From Mesoterricola sediminis (GTDB lineage Bacteria; Acidobacteriota; Holophagae; Holophagales; Holophagaceae): a stretch of 64,000 nucleotides of DNA. The translations under genes were made by a program, and so were the position numbers. Under the pieces are notes generated by a model. That model saw only the letters and a program-made list of their open reading frames with translations. It was not told where the DNA came from and did no database searches. The stretch is taken from NCBI RefSeq assembly GCF_030295425.1, contig NZ_AP027081.1:3145001-3209000 (forward strand), read 5' to 3'. Positions 46,804 through 55,153 of the stretch are shown here, one piece after another (positions within the stretch are counted from its first letter, which is position 1; each line of letters opens with the position of its first letter).

Positions 46804-47986
46804 CCGGGGACTCCAGGGCGGCGGTCCAGGCCTCGGCCCGCGGCCCCAGCAGCGCCTGGACCCGCCCGGGATCCGGATCGCGGACGAGGCCGAAGACGGC
46901 GCCGTCGCCATGGGCGGCGGACAGGACCTCCACCGCCGAGACGATGCCCGCGGGGCCGGGAGGATCCAGGTCGGGGGGCGCGTGGTGGGCCGCCACGGCC
47001 TGCACGACCGGAGCCGGCAGGGCCCACAGGCCCAGGATCCAGGCGCCCACCTCCCCGTGGTGGACGCCCAGGACGGACATCTCGGCCGCGACGATGTCCT
47101 GGCCCGAGGCCATCAGCCCGCGGACCGCGCCGTAGGCGTCGGGAAGGGCGGAGGCCAGGATGAGGAGTCCCACGTCGTGGAGCAGGCCCCCGGTGAAGCA
47201 GTCCCCCTGGACCTCCCGGGGAAGGCGCTCGTGGCGGGCGATGCCGCGGCTGGCCAGGGCCACCTGGAGGCAGTGGGACCACAGTCCGCCCACGCTGAAG
47301 CCCGCGGGCAGGTCCGTGACCTGCCCGAACACCCCGTGGACGAGGGCCAGGCCCTTGAGGGTGTCGATCCCCAGGTAGGCGACGGCGTCCGCCGGGTCGG
47401 ACACATGTTGCCGGAGGCCGAAGTAGGCTGAATTCACGACCTTGAGGACATTCGCCGCCAGCCCCGGGTCCCGCTTGACCACCCGGCCCAGGTCCGCGAT
47501 CTTCACGTCCTCCTCCTCCAGGAGGGTCTGGATCTCCTGGTAGGCCGCGGGCAGCGCCGGGAGCCGGCGCACGCCGCCCAGGATCCGCCGCACGGCCTCG
47601 TTCCGCATGGCCGAGGCCGTCCCGGCCGCGGACCGGATCACGGCCCGCAGGGTCTCGGGCTCGCAGGGCTTGGCCAGGTACTGGTGGGCCACGCCCTCGG
47701 CGTGGAGCATCTGGGCCGCGCTGGAATGGCCCGTGAGGATCAGGCGCACCACCCCCGGGTACCGGTTCATGACCTGGCCGAGGAAGGCCGTGCCGTCCAT
47801 GCCCGGCATGCCCAGGTCGGCCACCACCACGTCGAAGGGCGCCAGGGAGAGGCGCTCCAGGGCCCGCTCCCCGCTGTCGGCGAAGGCCATGTCCCATTCG
47901 CCGCGCAGGCCCCGGAGCTGCCGCTCCAGGGCCTGGAGGACAAGCGGTTCATCATCGACGAAGAGGATGCGCGTGCGGCCCGTCAT
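46799..47986 (-). CDS. Response regulator with HDOD output domain
   Basis: 395 residues from ATG 47986. Receiver domain 1-125 with Asp57 (VVVADLGMPGMDG) and Lys108 (LAKPCEP). An HDOD domain (about 140-335) follows: LPALPAAYQEIQTLL, VKRDPGLAANVLKVVNSAYFG, TGGLLHDVGLLIL and VLGVHHGEVGAWIL. HDOD domains resemble HD phosphodiesterases but usually lack the full metal site and act in signalling. Divergent from the PAS kinase gene at 48092. Confidence 0.93.
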   Translation of the reverse strand: MTGRTRILFVDDEPLVLQALERQLRGLRGEWDMAFADSGERALERLSLAPFDVVVADLGMPGMDGTAFLGQVMNRYPGVVRLILTGHSSAAQMLHAEGVAHQYLAKPCEPETLRAVIRSAAGTASAMRNEAVRRILGGVRRLPALPAAYQEIQTLLEEEDVKIADLGRVVKRDPGLAANVLKVVNSAYFGLRQHVSDPADAVAYLGIDTLKGLALVHGVFGQVTDLPAGFSVGGLWSHCLQVALASRGIARHERLPREVQGDCFTGGLLHDVGLLILASALPDAYGAVRGLMASGQDIVAAEMSVLGVHHGEVGAWILGLWALPAPVVQAVAAHHAPPDLDPPGPAGIVSAVEVLSAAHGDGAVFGLVRDPDPGRVQALLGPRAEAWTAALESPD

Positions 47987-48091
47987 GGGGGACCCCGGTT
48001 TCCGCCCAGGATACCGGACCTTCCGCCCTGTCGCGCCGGATATCAATATCCCCTGGAGGCTGCCGATAGGATTGGTAGGATCGATGTCACC

Positions 48092-50158
48092 ATGCCCGAC
48101 CCCGGAATGCAGGTCCCCCAGCCCCGCGGCCTCCTGGTCGTCGAGGACGACGCCCTCGCCCGCGAACTGACCGCCCGGACCCTGCGCCTCGGCTTCCCGG
48201 ACCTGCCCGTGGGCGCCTGCGCCTCCCTGGGCGAGGCGCTGGCGCGGATGGGGGCGAACCCGGTGGACATCCTCTTCCTGGACCTGGGCCTCCCCGACTG
48301 CAAGGGGCTGGAGGGGCTCTCCATGATCCGGGCGGAGGGCTTCGACCCGGCCGTGGTGATCCTCACCGCCCGGGACGACCGGGAGCTGGCCCTGGAGGCC
48401 ATCCGCGCGGGGGCCCAGGACTTCCTCGCCAAGGGGGAGGTCTCCACGGGCGCCCTGGTGCGGGCCGCGCGGTACGCCTGGGAGCGCAAGACCACGACCG
48501 CCAGCCTTCTCCGGGCCCAGGCCCGCAGCGCCGAATCGGAGCGGACCCGGCTCTCCACCGAACGCCGCCTGCGGGAGAACGAGGAGATCTTCCACATCAT
48601 CTCCGACCACGCGGGGGACCTGGTCTCCCTGGTCAACCGCGAGGGCCGGCGGGTCTACCAGAACCGGGCGTACGTCAGGCAGCTGGGCTATTCGTTCGAC
48701 GAGCTCGAGGCGACGGGTCCCCTCGAGCTCGTCCACCCCGAGGACCGGGAGCGGGTCCGGAGCAGCATCGCCGAGGCCCTGGCCAGGGGCCGGGAGACGA
48801 CCCTCCAGTACGGGATGCGCCACCGGGACGGGTCCTGGCGGCAGGTCGAGAGCCGGATCACCCCGGTCCAGGCCTCGGGCGCCGTCGACGGCCTCGCGGT
48901 GGTGGTCGCCCGGGACATCACCCAGCGGGCGGCCCTCGACCTGGACCTGATGCGCGCCCACGCCATCAAGAACCTCGTCCTGGAGAACTCCATCCTCGGC
49001 ATCGCCTTCATCCGGAAGCGCATCATCGAATGGGCCAATCCCCGGTGCGGCGAGCTCCTGGGCCTCCCCATGGAGGCGATCGTCGGCCAGACCACGCGCG
49101 TCCTCTACCCGGACGACACCGCGTACCAGGCCCAGGCCCCCGCCCTCTACGCGGCCCTGGAGCGCGGCGAGCCCACCGACGACACCTGGGAGACGGCGCG
49201 CAAGGACGGCACCCGCTTCTGGTGCCGGGTGGTGGGACGGGCCCTGGATCCCACGCAGCCCGACGAAGGCTCCGTCTGGATGTTCGAGGACATCACCCCC
49301 CGGGTCGCGGCGGACCAGAAGCGCCTCCGCCTGGAGGTCCAGCTCCGGCAGGCCCAGAAGCTGGAGGCCATCGGGCAGCTCGCCGCGGGCATCGCCCACG
49401 AGATCAACACCCCCTCCCAGTACGTGGGCGACAACCTCAAGTTCCTCACCGACGCCTTCCGCGACGTCCTCGACGCCTTCGAGGCCGCGGAAGCCGCCCT
49501 GGCCGGGACCCTGGACCCGGCGGAGGCCCGCCGCGTCATCGACGAGGCCGACGTCGCCTACCTGGGGACGGAGATCCCCCGCGCCCTGGAGCAGTCCACG
49601 GAGGGGATCGCCCGGGTGAGCCGCATCGTGCGCGCCATGAAGGACTTCTCCCACCCCGGGGGCGAGGCCATGGTGCAGGTGGACCTGAACCGCTCCATCG
49701 AGAGCACCGTCACCGTCAGCCGCCACGAATGGAAGTACGTGGCCGATCTCGTCCTCGACCTCGACCCCGGACTGCCCCCCGTCCTCTGCCACCCCGGAGA
49801 GATCAACCAGGCCGTGCTCAACCTGGTCGTCAACGCGGCCCACGCCATCGCCGACGCCGTGCCCGCCGGCGCCAAGGGCACCATCACCGTCTCCACCGCC
49901 CTGGAGGGCGACATGGCCGCCATCCGCGTGCGGGACACGGGGACGGGCATCCCCAAGGCCGTCCAGGCCCGGATCTTCGACCCGTTCTTCACGACGAAGG
50001 AGGTGGGCCGCGGCACCGGCCAGGGCCTGGCCATCGTCCACAGCGTCGCCGTGGAGCGCCACGGCGGTTCCGTCGCCTTCGAGACCGAACCGGGCGCGGG
50101 CTCCACCTTCATCCTCCGCATCCCCCTCCACAAGCCGGCCCAGGAGACGAACGAATGA
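48092..50158 (+). CDS. Receiver-PAS-PAS-histidine kinase
   Basis: 688 residues from ATG 48092. N-terminal receiver (1-125; Asp64 in LFLDLGLPD), coiled coil, PAS 1 (about 163-283, with a PAC end VVVARDITQRA), PAS 2 (about 290-410, ending MFEDITPRV), HisKA with His436 (GIAHEINTPSQYV) and HATPase with NLVVNAAHAIAD, DTGTGIP and GTGQGLAIVH. The HEINTPSQYVGDN sequence is typical of soluble acidobacterial/deltaproteobacterial sensor kinases. Its last codons overlap the next gene by ATGA. Confidence 0.95.
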   Translation: MPDPGMQVPQPRGLLVVEDDALARELTARTLRLGFPDLPVGACASLGEALARMGANPVDILFLDLGLPDCKGLEGLSMIRAEGFDPAVVILTARDDRELALEAIRAGAQDFLAKGEVSTGALVRAARYAWERKTTTASLLRAQARSAESERTRLSTERRLRENEEIFHIISDHAGDLVSLVNREGRRVYQNRAYVRQLGYSFDELEATGPLELVHPEDRERVRSSIAEALARGRETTLQYGMRHRDGSWRQVESRITPVQASGAVDGLAVVVARDITQRAALDLDLMRAHAIKNLVLENSILGIAFIRKRIIEWANPRCGELLGLPMEAIVGQTTRVLYPDDTAYQAQAPALYAALERGEPTDDTWETARKDGTRFWCRVVGRALDPTQPDEGSVWMFEDITPRVAADQKRLRLEVQLRQAQKLEAIGQLAAGIAHEINTPSQYVGDNLKFLTDAFRDVLDAFEAAEAALAGTLDPAEARRVIDEADVAYLGTEIPRALEQSTEGIARVSRIVRAMKDFSHPGGEAMVQVDLNRSIESTVTVSRHEWKYVADLVLDLDPGLPPVLCHPGEINQAVLNLVVNAAHAIADAVPAGAKGTITVSTALEGDMAAIRVRDTGTGIPKAVQARIFDPFFTTKEVGRGTGQGLAIVHSVAVERHGGSVAFETEPGAGSTFILRIPLHKPAQETNE

Positions 50159-51327
50159 GAGACAAGGTCCTGCTGGTCGACGACGATCCGAACATCCTGT
50201 CCGCCTACACCCGGAACCTGAGGAAGCGCTTCCAGATCGACACCGCGCCCGGGGGCGCCGAGGCCCTCGAGCTGATGCGGACCTCCGGCCCCTACGCCGT
50301 CATCCTCTCGGACATGCGGATGCCCGGCATGGACGGCATCCAGTTCCTGTCCATGGCCCGGACCCTGGCCCCCGACACCGTGCGGATCATGCTCACGGGC
50401 AACGCCGACCAGCAGACCGCCATCGAGGCCGTGAACCGGGGCCGCATCTTCCGCTTCCTCACCAAGCCCTGCGATGCCGACGACCTGGCCCTCACCCTCG
50501 AATTGGCCATCAAGCAGTACCAGCTCGTGGCCGCGGAGCACGAACTGGTGGAGGGCACCCTGAAGGGCAGCATCGCCCTCCTGGTGGAACTGCTCTCCAT
50601 CGCCGACCCGGAGGCCTTCTCCCGCGCCCAGCAGCTGGCGCCCCTGGCCCAGCGCATGGCGCGGGTCCTGAACCACCCCTCCCCCTGGATCGTCAACGTC
50701 GCGTGCCTCCTCAGCCGCATCGGCCTCCTCACCCTCCCCCCGGGCGTGCTGGCCCGGGTTCGCCAGGGCGAGGCGACCCCCCAGGAGGTGGAGGCCATCG
50801 AGCGGTTGCCGGAGATCAGCTCCAACCTGCTCCTCCACATCCCCCGCATGGAGGGGGTGGCCCAGGCCATCCTCTACATGACCAAGGAATACGGCGGCGC
50901 GGGGTTCCCCGAGGATGCCATCCGGGAGGACGCCCTGCCGCTGGCGGCCCGGATCCTCAAGGCGGGCTCGGACTTCCTGGACCTGCGCGCCTCCGGCCAC
51001 ACCCCCGGCGCCGCCCTGGAGCGCCTCCGGGAGGGGGCGGGCGTCCACGACCCCCGGGTCCTGGAGGCCCTGGGCACCGCCCTCCTGATGCCCGAGGACG
51101 GGGCCCCGGTCGCCGGGGACGCCCCGCACCTGGCCACCCACGAGACCGTGCAGGCCGGCCAGACCCTCGTCGAGGGGGTCCAGACCCGGGAGGGCATCCT
51201 CCTCTACCCCCCCCAGACGCGGCTGGGGCCCACCCACCTGGAGCGCCTCAAGAACTTCGCCCACCTCGTGGGCCTGAAGGAGCCCTTCCTCGTCCTGGGC
51301 GGCCCCCCCGAGGTGCCGGTGGCCTAG
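50155..51327 (+). CDS. Response regulator with degenerate HD-GYP-like domain
   Basis: 390 residues from ATG 50155, overlapping the kinase stop. Receiver domain with Asp53 (VILSDMRMPGMDG) and Lys104 (FLTKPCD), of the RpfG type. The remainder aligns in pattern with an HD-GYP domain (SRAQQLAPLAQRMAR, VACLLSRIGLLTLP, GGAGFPEDAI), but the HD pair is replaced by SR (LLSRIG instead of LLHDIG) and GYP by GFP, so phosphodiesterase activity is unlikely. Cotranscribed with the PAS kinase, its probable phosphodonor. The stop codon shares CTAG with the opposite-strand gene. Confidence 0.85.
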   Translation: MRDKVLLVDDDPNILSAYTRNLRKRFQIDTAPGGAEALELMRTSGPYAVILSDMRMPGMDGIQFLSMARTLAPDTVRIMLTGNADQQTAIEAVNRGRIFRFLTKPCDADDLALTLELAIKQYQLVAAEHELVEGTLKGSIALLVELLSIADPEAFSRAQQLAPLAQRMARVLNHPSPWIVNVACLLSRIGLLTLPPGVLARVRQGEATPQEVEAIERLPEISSNLLLHIPRMEGVAQAILYMTKEYGGAGFPEDAIREDALPLAARILKAGSDFLDLRASGHTPGAALERLREGAGVHDPRVLEALGTALLMPEDGAPVAGDAPHLATHETVQAGQTLVEGVQTREGILLYPPQTRLGPTHLERLKNFAHLVGLKEPFLVLGGPPEVPVA

Positions 51328-51596
51328 AACCCCCGCAGCAGCAGCCGCACCAGCCAGGCCAGAGCCGCCGCGCCCGCGAGGGCGAGGAGGACCCGCCCCA
51401 CCCAGGGGGAGGTCCGGCGGGGTTCGCCGGAGGGCTGGCCCAGGGCCGGTCCGAAGAGGATGGCCTGCCAGGGCGCGGTGCCCACCGTGGGGGGCGGCTT
51501 CACGGCGTCCTCCTGGAGGGTGACCACGTGGGTCTCCTGGGCCTCGCGGCGCCGGGCCTCCAGGGCTTTGGGATCGATGCGGTAGAGGTCGTTCAC
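51324..51596 (-). CDS. Small single-pass membrane protein
   Basis: 90 residues from GTG 51596 with a G-rich ribosome-site-like stretch upstream. A polar N-terminal 60 residues (LYRIDPKALEARRREAQ) is followed by one C-terminal transmembrane helix (VGRVLLALAGAAALAWLVRLL). No family recognised. Lies 24 nt after the MarR gene on the same strand, so it is likely coexpressed with it. Tail-to-tail overlap of 4 bp with the response regulator gene. Confidence 0.6.
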   Translation of the reverse strand: MNDLYRIDPKALEARRREAQETHVVTLQEDAVKPPPTVGTAPWQAILFGPALGQPSGEPRRTSPWVGRVLLALAGAAALAWLVRLLLRGF

Positions 51597-51620
51597 GGCG
51601 CCCCCCGGGAGGTCAGGGGC

Positions 51621-52133
51621 TCATGACACCACGCGGGCCCCGGCCTGTCCAGGCGGGACGGGTCCCCGGCGCCGGCGGGCGGCCACCTGCGCCTCCATGC
51701 GGCCCAGCACCTCCGCGCAGGCCGCCACGTCCAGGGCCGGGTCCAGGGCCGCGTCCAGGAGGGCGGCCCAGGTCCGGCGGAAGTGGGCATGGTTCCAAGC
51801 CGCCCGTTCCGTGGGCCAGAGGCGCAGGCTGCGTCCATCCGCCGGATCCGGCTCCGCCGCCACCAGCCCCTTGGCCCGGAGCCCCCGGAGGGCCACGCTG
51901 AAGTTGCTCCGCTGCAGGGAGGCCCCCCGGGCGGCCTCCTTGGGCATGCAGCCCGGGTCGCGGAGGATCTGGCGCATCACGTGGATCTCCGTCGCCGTCA
52001 GGCGCACCGCCTCCGGGTCGGCGGGCGCGAAGAGCGTCAGCTCCCGGGCCAGGCCGAGGATGCCCTCCGCGAGGCTGGCCAGCAGCTCCTGACGATCGCT
52101 GGGGTGAACGGGCTCCGGCGCGGGGTGGGCCAT
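51621..52133 (-). CDS. MarR family transcriptional regulator
   Basis: 170 residues. Winged-helix MarR pattern: LTATEIHVMRQILRDPGCMPKEAARGASLQRSNFSVALRGLRAKGLVAAEPDPADGR, the last part being the DxRxxxxxLT-like wing (PADGRSLRLWPTERA). Divergent from a CarD-like gene with a palindromic site between them, the typical arrangement for MarR autoregulation and control of its neighbour. Confidence 0.85.
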   Translation of the reverse strand: MAHPAPEPVHPSDRQELLASLAEGILGLARELTLFAPADPEAVRLTATEIHVMRQILRDPGCMPKEAARGASLQRSNFSVALRGLRAKGLVAAEPDPADGRSLRLWPTERAAWNHAHFRRTWAALLDAALDPALDVAACAEVLGRMEAQVAARRRRGPVPPGQAGARVVS

Positions 52134-52170
52134 GCTTGCCTCGGGGAAGCGGGAGGGCTAAAATAGTAAT

Positions 52171-52188
52171 GGATATATAACTATATCC
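52171..52188. promoter_or_regulatory. Palindromic operator candidate between MarR and CarD-like genes
   Basis: GGATATA-TAAC-TATATCC, 7-bp perfect arms, centred between the divergent starts and overlapping an A/T-rich stretch that would hold the promoters. MarR-type operators are usually 16-20 bp palindromes like this. Confidence 0.6.
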
Positions 52189-52199
52189 AGGAGGGGACC

Positions 52200-52808
52200 G
52201 TGTCAAGGCAGGAGGCAAGCCGGATGGGATCCGAAGCGGGGACGTCCTTCAAGGTGGGCGATCACCTCTTCTATGGGTTGAACGGGGTCTGCCGCGTGGC
52301 GGACATCCGGGAGGAACGCACCGGGGCCTTGGCGGGCCAGACCTGCTTCGTGCTCCGCCCCGTGGACGACCCGGCCCTCACCCTGTACGTGCCCCTGGCG
52401 AGCGAGGAACTCCGGGCCCGGATGCGCCCGCTGCTGACCCGGGAGGCGGTGGAGGCGCTCCTGGACGGGTTGGAGGACCTGGAAGGCCTGGCCTCGCCCA
52501 GCGACCGGGGACGGAACCAGGAATGCGCCGCCCTCCTGGCCTCGGGCGACTGCCGCTCCCTGGCGCGGCTCGTGCGGGTCCTGTTCGAGGACCGCCAGCA
52601 CCGCAAGGCGCACAAGAAGCTGCCCAACCAAGCCGACCACCGCCTCCTGACCCAGGCCGAGCGCCTGCTCCACGGGGAGATCGCCTTTGTCCTGGGCATC
52701 CGCCCGGAAGAGGTGCCGGGCGCCATCGCCGCGCGGCTCGCAGGCCGCCTCACCGACCCCATCGCGGATCAACTCGCCGGGCGGCACAAGGGGACCGCGG
52801 CCTCCTGA
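52200..52808 (+). CDS. CarD family transcription regulator
   Basis: 202 residues from GTG 52200, with AGGAGGGG upstream. The N-terminal Tudor-like RNAP-interacting domain is FKVGDHLFYGLNGVCRVADI...YVPL(A)SE; the rest is helical and ends with a tail AARLAGRLTDPIADQL. CarD/CdnL proteins bind the RNA polymerase beta subunit and stabilise open complexes. The N-terminal motif VGDxxxYxxxGVxxV is well conserved. Likely under control of the divergent MarR protein. Confidence 0.82.
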   Translation: MSRQEASRMGSEAGTSFKVGDHLFYGLNGVCRVADIREERTGALAGQTCFVLRPVDDPALTLYVPLASEELRARMRPLLTREAVEALLDGLEDLEGLASPSDRGRNQECAALLASGDCRSLARLVRVLFEDRQHRKAHKKLPNQADHRLLTQAERLLHGEIAFVLGIRPEEVPGAIAARLAGRLTDPIADQLAGRHKGTAAS

Positions 52809-52816
52809 GGCCGGCG

Positions 52817-52840
52817 CCTCCGCGCCCCCCGGCGCGGAGG
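52817..52840 (+). terminator. GC hairpin after CarD-like gene
   Basis: CCTCCGCGCC-CCCC-GGCGCGGAGG: a 10-bp perfect stem 9 nt after the stop. No T-run follows, so termination efficiency is uncertain. Confidence 0.5.
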
Positions 52841-52966
52841 GCGAGGGGTCGAAGGGCCCCAGGGGCTGGACCGGCGCGGGCGCCGCCCTCGGGAAGGACA
52901 TCCCCGGGCGCGGGGTGTACCATCGGGGGGGGCCCGCGGGGGCCGCTTCGGACGCGGGAGGCCGCC

Positions 52967-53767
52967 ATGCGGCTGATGGACCTTCAGGTGGAACTGGAGC
53001 GCTGGCTCATGCATGCCGGCCCCAACCGGATCGCCCAGCCGGAGGCCCTCGCCACCCCCCTGACGGCCCCGGGCCCCCTGGACCTCTTCGAGGCCCCCCT
53101 GGTGGGGGTGGCCTCGGCCGCCGATCCGCTCTGGGGCCGCCTGCGGGCGCCGGACGTGGTCGGCCCCCACCACCTCCCGCCGGACGCGTGGGTGCCCGGC
53201 GCCCGGTCCGTCGTCGCCTTCTTCCTGCCCTTCACGGCCCGGGTGCGGGAGGCCAACCGGGTGCCCACGGAGACGGCCACCGAATGGCTCTACGGCCGGT
53301 ATGAAGGTGGGTTCCTCGTGGAAGCCATGGCCGAAGCCCTGGCCGCCCACCTCCGCGCCTCCGGCTGGCGGGCCCTCGTCCCGGTCACCGATCCCCGCTA
53401 CGCGGTCCAGGCCATGCGGGCCAACTGGTCCGAGCGCCACGCCGCCTACATCGCCGGCCTCGGCACCTTCTCCCTCAGCCGCTCCCTCATCACCCGGGCA
53501 GGCTCGGCCGGCCGCATCGGCAGCGTGGTGACGGACGCCCCCCTGCCCCACACCCCACGCCTTTACGAGACGCTGGACGCCTACTGCGGGCGCTGCGGCG
53601 CCTGTATCCCCCGCTGCCCTGCCGCCGCCATCACGGAGGCGGGCAAGGAGCACGGCCCCTGCAAGGTCTGGCAGGACGGCACCCTCGCCCGCCACCAGCC
53701 CCGGTACGGCTGCGGCAAGTGCCAGACGCGCACCCCCTGCGAACACCGCATCCCCGTCCGGCGGTAG
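52967..53767 (+). CDS. QueG-like 4Fe-4S protein
   Basis: 266 residues from ATG 52967 with GGGAGG upstream. Regions resembling the epoxyqueuosine-reductase fold: VPGARSVVAFFLPF, then AAYIAGLGTFSLSRSLIT, and a ferredoxin-like cluster YCGRCGACIPRCPAAAI with a further CGKC...C set near the C-terminus (YGCGKCQTRTPCEHRIP). It is shorter than QueG (about 350-380) and lacks the C-terminal HEAT-like part, so it is better called a QueG-related corrinoid-independent reductase or unknown Fe-S protein. Function inferred only. Confidence 0.7.
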   Translation: MRLMDLQVELERWLMHAGPNRIAQPEALATPLTAPGPLDLFEAPLVGVASAADPLWGRLRAPDVVGPHHLPPDAWVPGARSVVAFFLPFTARVREANRVPTETATEWLYGRYEGGFLVEAMAEALAAHLRASGWRALVPVTDPRYAVQAMRANWSERHAAYIAGLGTFSLSRSLITRAGSAGRIGSVVTDAPLPHTPRLYETLDAYCGRCGACIPRCPAAAITEAGKEHGPCKVWQDGTLARHQPRYGCGKCQTRTPCEHRIPVRR

Positions 53768-53768
53768 G

Positions 53769-54743
53769 TCAGCCCTCCGACCAGTCCACCCGGGCCAGGG
53801 GCAGGACCCGCACCGCCCCCCGGCCCGCCTTGAAGGCCCGGAGCACATGGTTGTGGTGGGCGACGATGGCGGCGGCCTCCAGGGCACCGTGGCCGAAGGT
53901 GGAGTGGGCCTCGGCGACCAGGTCCACCCGGTAGCCCAGGGAGGCCGCCCGCCGGCATGTCGTGTCGATGCAGTAATCGCTCTGGAGCCCCCCGATGACC
54001 AGCCGGCCGATTCTCCGCGCCCGGAGCCAGGCGTCCAGGTCCGTGTCCAGGAAGGCGTCGCAGGCATCCTTGATCACCTGGCCATCCTCCGGGAGGACCG
54101 CCAGACTTCCGTCCAGGGCGCCGTCGGGCCTCACCCGGGTGTCCCGCACGAAGACCACCGGGGCCCCCGCGGCTCGGGCCCCGGCCAGGAGGCGGCCCAG
54201 GGCGTCCAGGAGCCCCTCCCGGTTCCAGGGCCCCTCGTCCAGGAGGGAGCGCTGGACGTCGATCAGCACGAGGGCCGGGACCGTCGGCCGCCCTTCCAGG
54301 TGGCGCCCGCCCAGACGGAAGGTCCGGAAGGGCCAGGCCTCGCGGAGCCACGTCTCCAGGAACGCCTCCAGGTCCGCTTCCAGCCCCTGGTCGGCCGCAG
54401 CCTGGGTCACCCAGAAGGCCACCTCCGCGTCCGCCGTCTCCCCGGGGTCCACGTAGACGCAGCCGAGGGTCTGCCGGTCGCCGGGGTCCACCACCGTGTA
54501 GGCGAAGGAGGATCGCCGCAGGAACTCCTTGGCGTGCCAGGCCAGGTCCAGCCGGTTCCGCGCCAGCGAGAGGTCCGCCGGCGGCCAACCCCAGGCCGCC
54601 CCGAAGCGGGCCCAGAGGCGGTCCCGGCTCCCCAGCACCGCCGCCAGGTCCCGTTCGGCGTCGGCCTCCGCCAGGGGCCGCAGGCGGAAGCGGGGATGCC
54701 GGGCCTCGGGGGGCACCTGGAAGGTCGCGGGCAGGAACGGCAT
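53769..54743 (-). CDS. GNAT-isochorismatase fusion protein
   Basis: 324 residues from ATG 54743 with GGAGGTGG upstream. The first 140 residues look like a GNAT acetyltransferase (FRLRPLAEADAERDLAAV, TLGCVYVDPGETADAEVAFWV). From about 155 there is a cysteine-hydrolase (isochorismatase-like) domain: PALVLIDVQRSLLDEG with catalytic Asp, VVFVRDTR, IGGLQSDYCIDTTCRRAASLGY with Cys nucleophile, and VAEAHSTFG. Such a fusion is uncommon. Possible role: acetylating and hydrolysing a small amide; substrate unknown. Convergent with the QueG-like gene, leaving a 1-nt gap. Confidence 0.78.
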   Translation of the reverse strand: MPFLPATFQVPPEARHPRFRLRPLAEADAERDLAAVLGSRDRLWARFGAAWGWPPADLSLARNRLDLAWHAKEFLRRSSFAYTVVDPGDRQTLGCVYVDPGETADAEVAFWVTQAAADQGLEADLEAFLETWLREAWPFRTFRLGGRHLEGRPTVPALVLIDVQRSLLDEGPWNREGLLDALGRLLAGARAAGAPVVFVRDTRVRPDGALDGSLAVLPEDGQVIKDACDAFLDTDLDAWLRARRIGRLVIGGLQSDYCIDTTCRRAASLGYRVDLVAEAHSTFGHGALEAAAIVAHHNHVLRAFKAGRGAVRVLPLARVDWSEG

Positions 54744-54753
54744 GGCCACCTCC

Positions 54754-54825
54754 TCAGGCGACGATGAAGGCCCGGGGGGCCCCCATCCCGTCCGGGAGGC
54801 CGAAGGGCAGGTCCGTGATGCGCAT
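54754..54825 (-). CDS. Possible 23-residue leader ORF
   Basis: ATG 54825 with CTGGAGG 6-7 nt upstream; reads MRITDLPFGLPDG then MGAPRAFIVA and stops at TGA, which is embedded in the ribosome site of the downstream fusion gene (TGAGGAGG). Good coupling geometry suggests it may be translated, as a leader peptide or as the relic of a longer gene. It is too short for a family assignment. Confidence 0.35.
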   Translation of the reverse strand: MRITDLPFGLPDGMGAPRAFIVA

Positions 54826-54853
54826 GGGTCGCCTCCAGGGGTGGCAGGGGGGT

Positions 54854-55069
54854 TCAGGCGCGTGGCCGGCGCGGCCCGTCGCCCGGGCGGGTCAGTTGGT
54901 GAAGGGGGTCGAGGCGGTGCAGCCCCGTGCCGTCCTCCTCCTGCCCCGCCGCGCGGCGCATGCCCTGCAGATCCCCCAGGCGCTCCTGGTACCACCGGGA
55001 CCGGAAGGCCGCCCAGACCAGGAGGGCCAGGCCAGAGAAGACGAGGAACATGACAAGCGGTACGGTCAT
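54854..55069 (-). CDS. Small membrane protein
   Basis: 71 residues from ATG 55069. One N-terminal transmembrane helix (VPLVMFLVFSGLALLVWAAF) and a charged tail rich in Arg, Glu and Pro (SRWYQERLGDLQGMRR...). No family recognised. Between lrgB and the leader ORF, same strand. The hydrophobic-then-basic layout is consistent with a real inner-membrane small protein. Confidence 0.45.
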   Translation of the reverse strand: MTVPLVMFLVFSGLALLVWAAFRSRWYQERLGDLQGMRRAAGQEEDGTGLHRLDPLHQLTRPGDGPRRPRA

Positions 55070-55153
55070 GGATTCACCGGGCGATCCGGGCGGAGGCCGT
55101 CCGGCCCCTCCAGCATAGCCCCCCGGGCGCCCGTCGGATCCTGGCGTTCATCG

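Noticed and set aside
46799-50131. 1110-codon open frame opposite the PAS kinase
   Set aside because: Only its last 395 codons (the HDOD regulator, from ATG 47986) look like protein; the rest is antisense of the kinase gene.
51324-51327. IS scar at CTAG shared by two stop codons
   Set aside because: No terminal repeats or IS sequence nearby; a simple tail-to-tail overlap of two TAG stops explains it.
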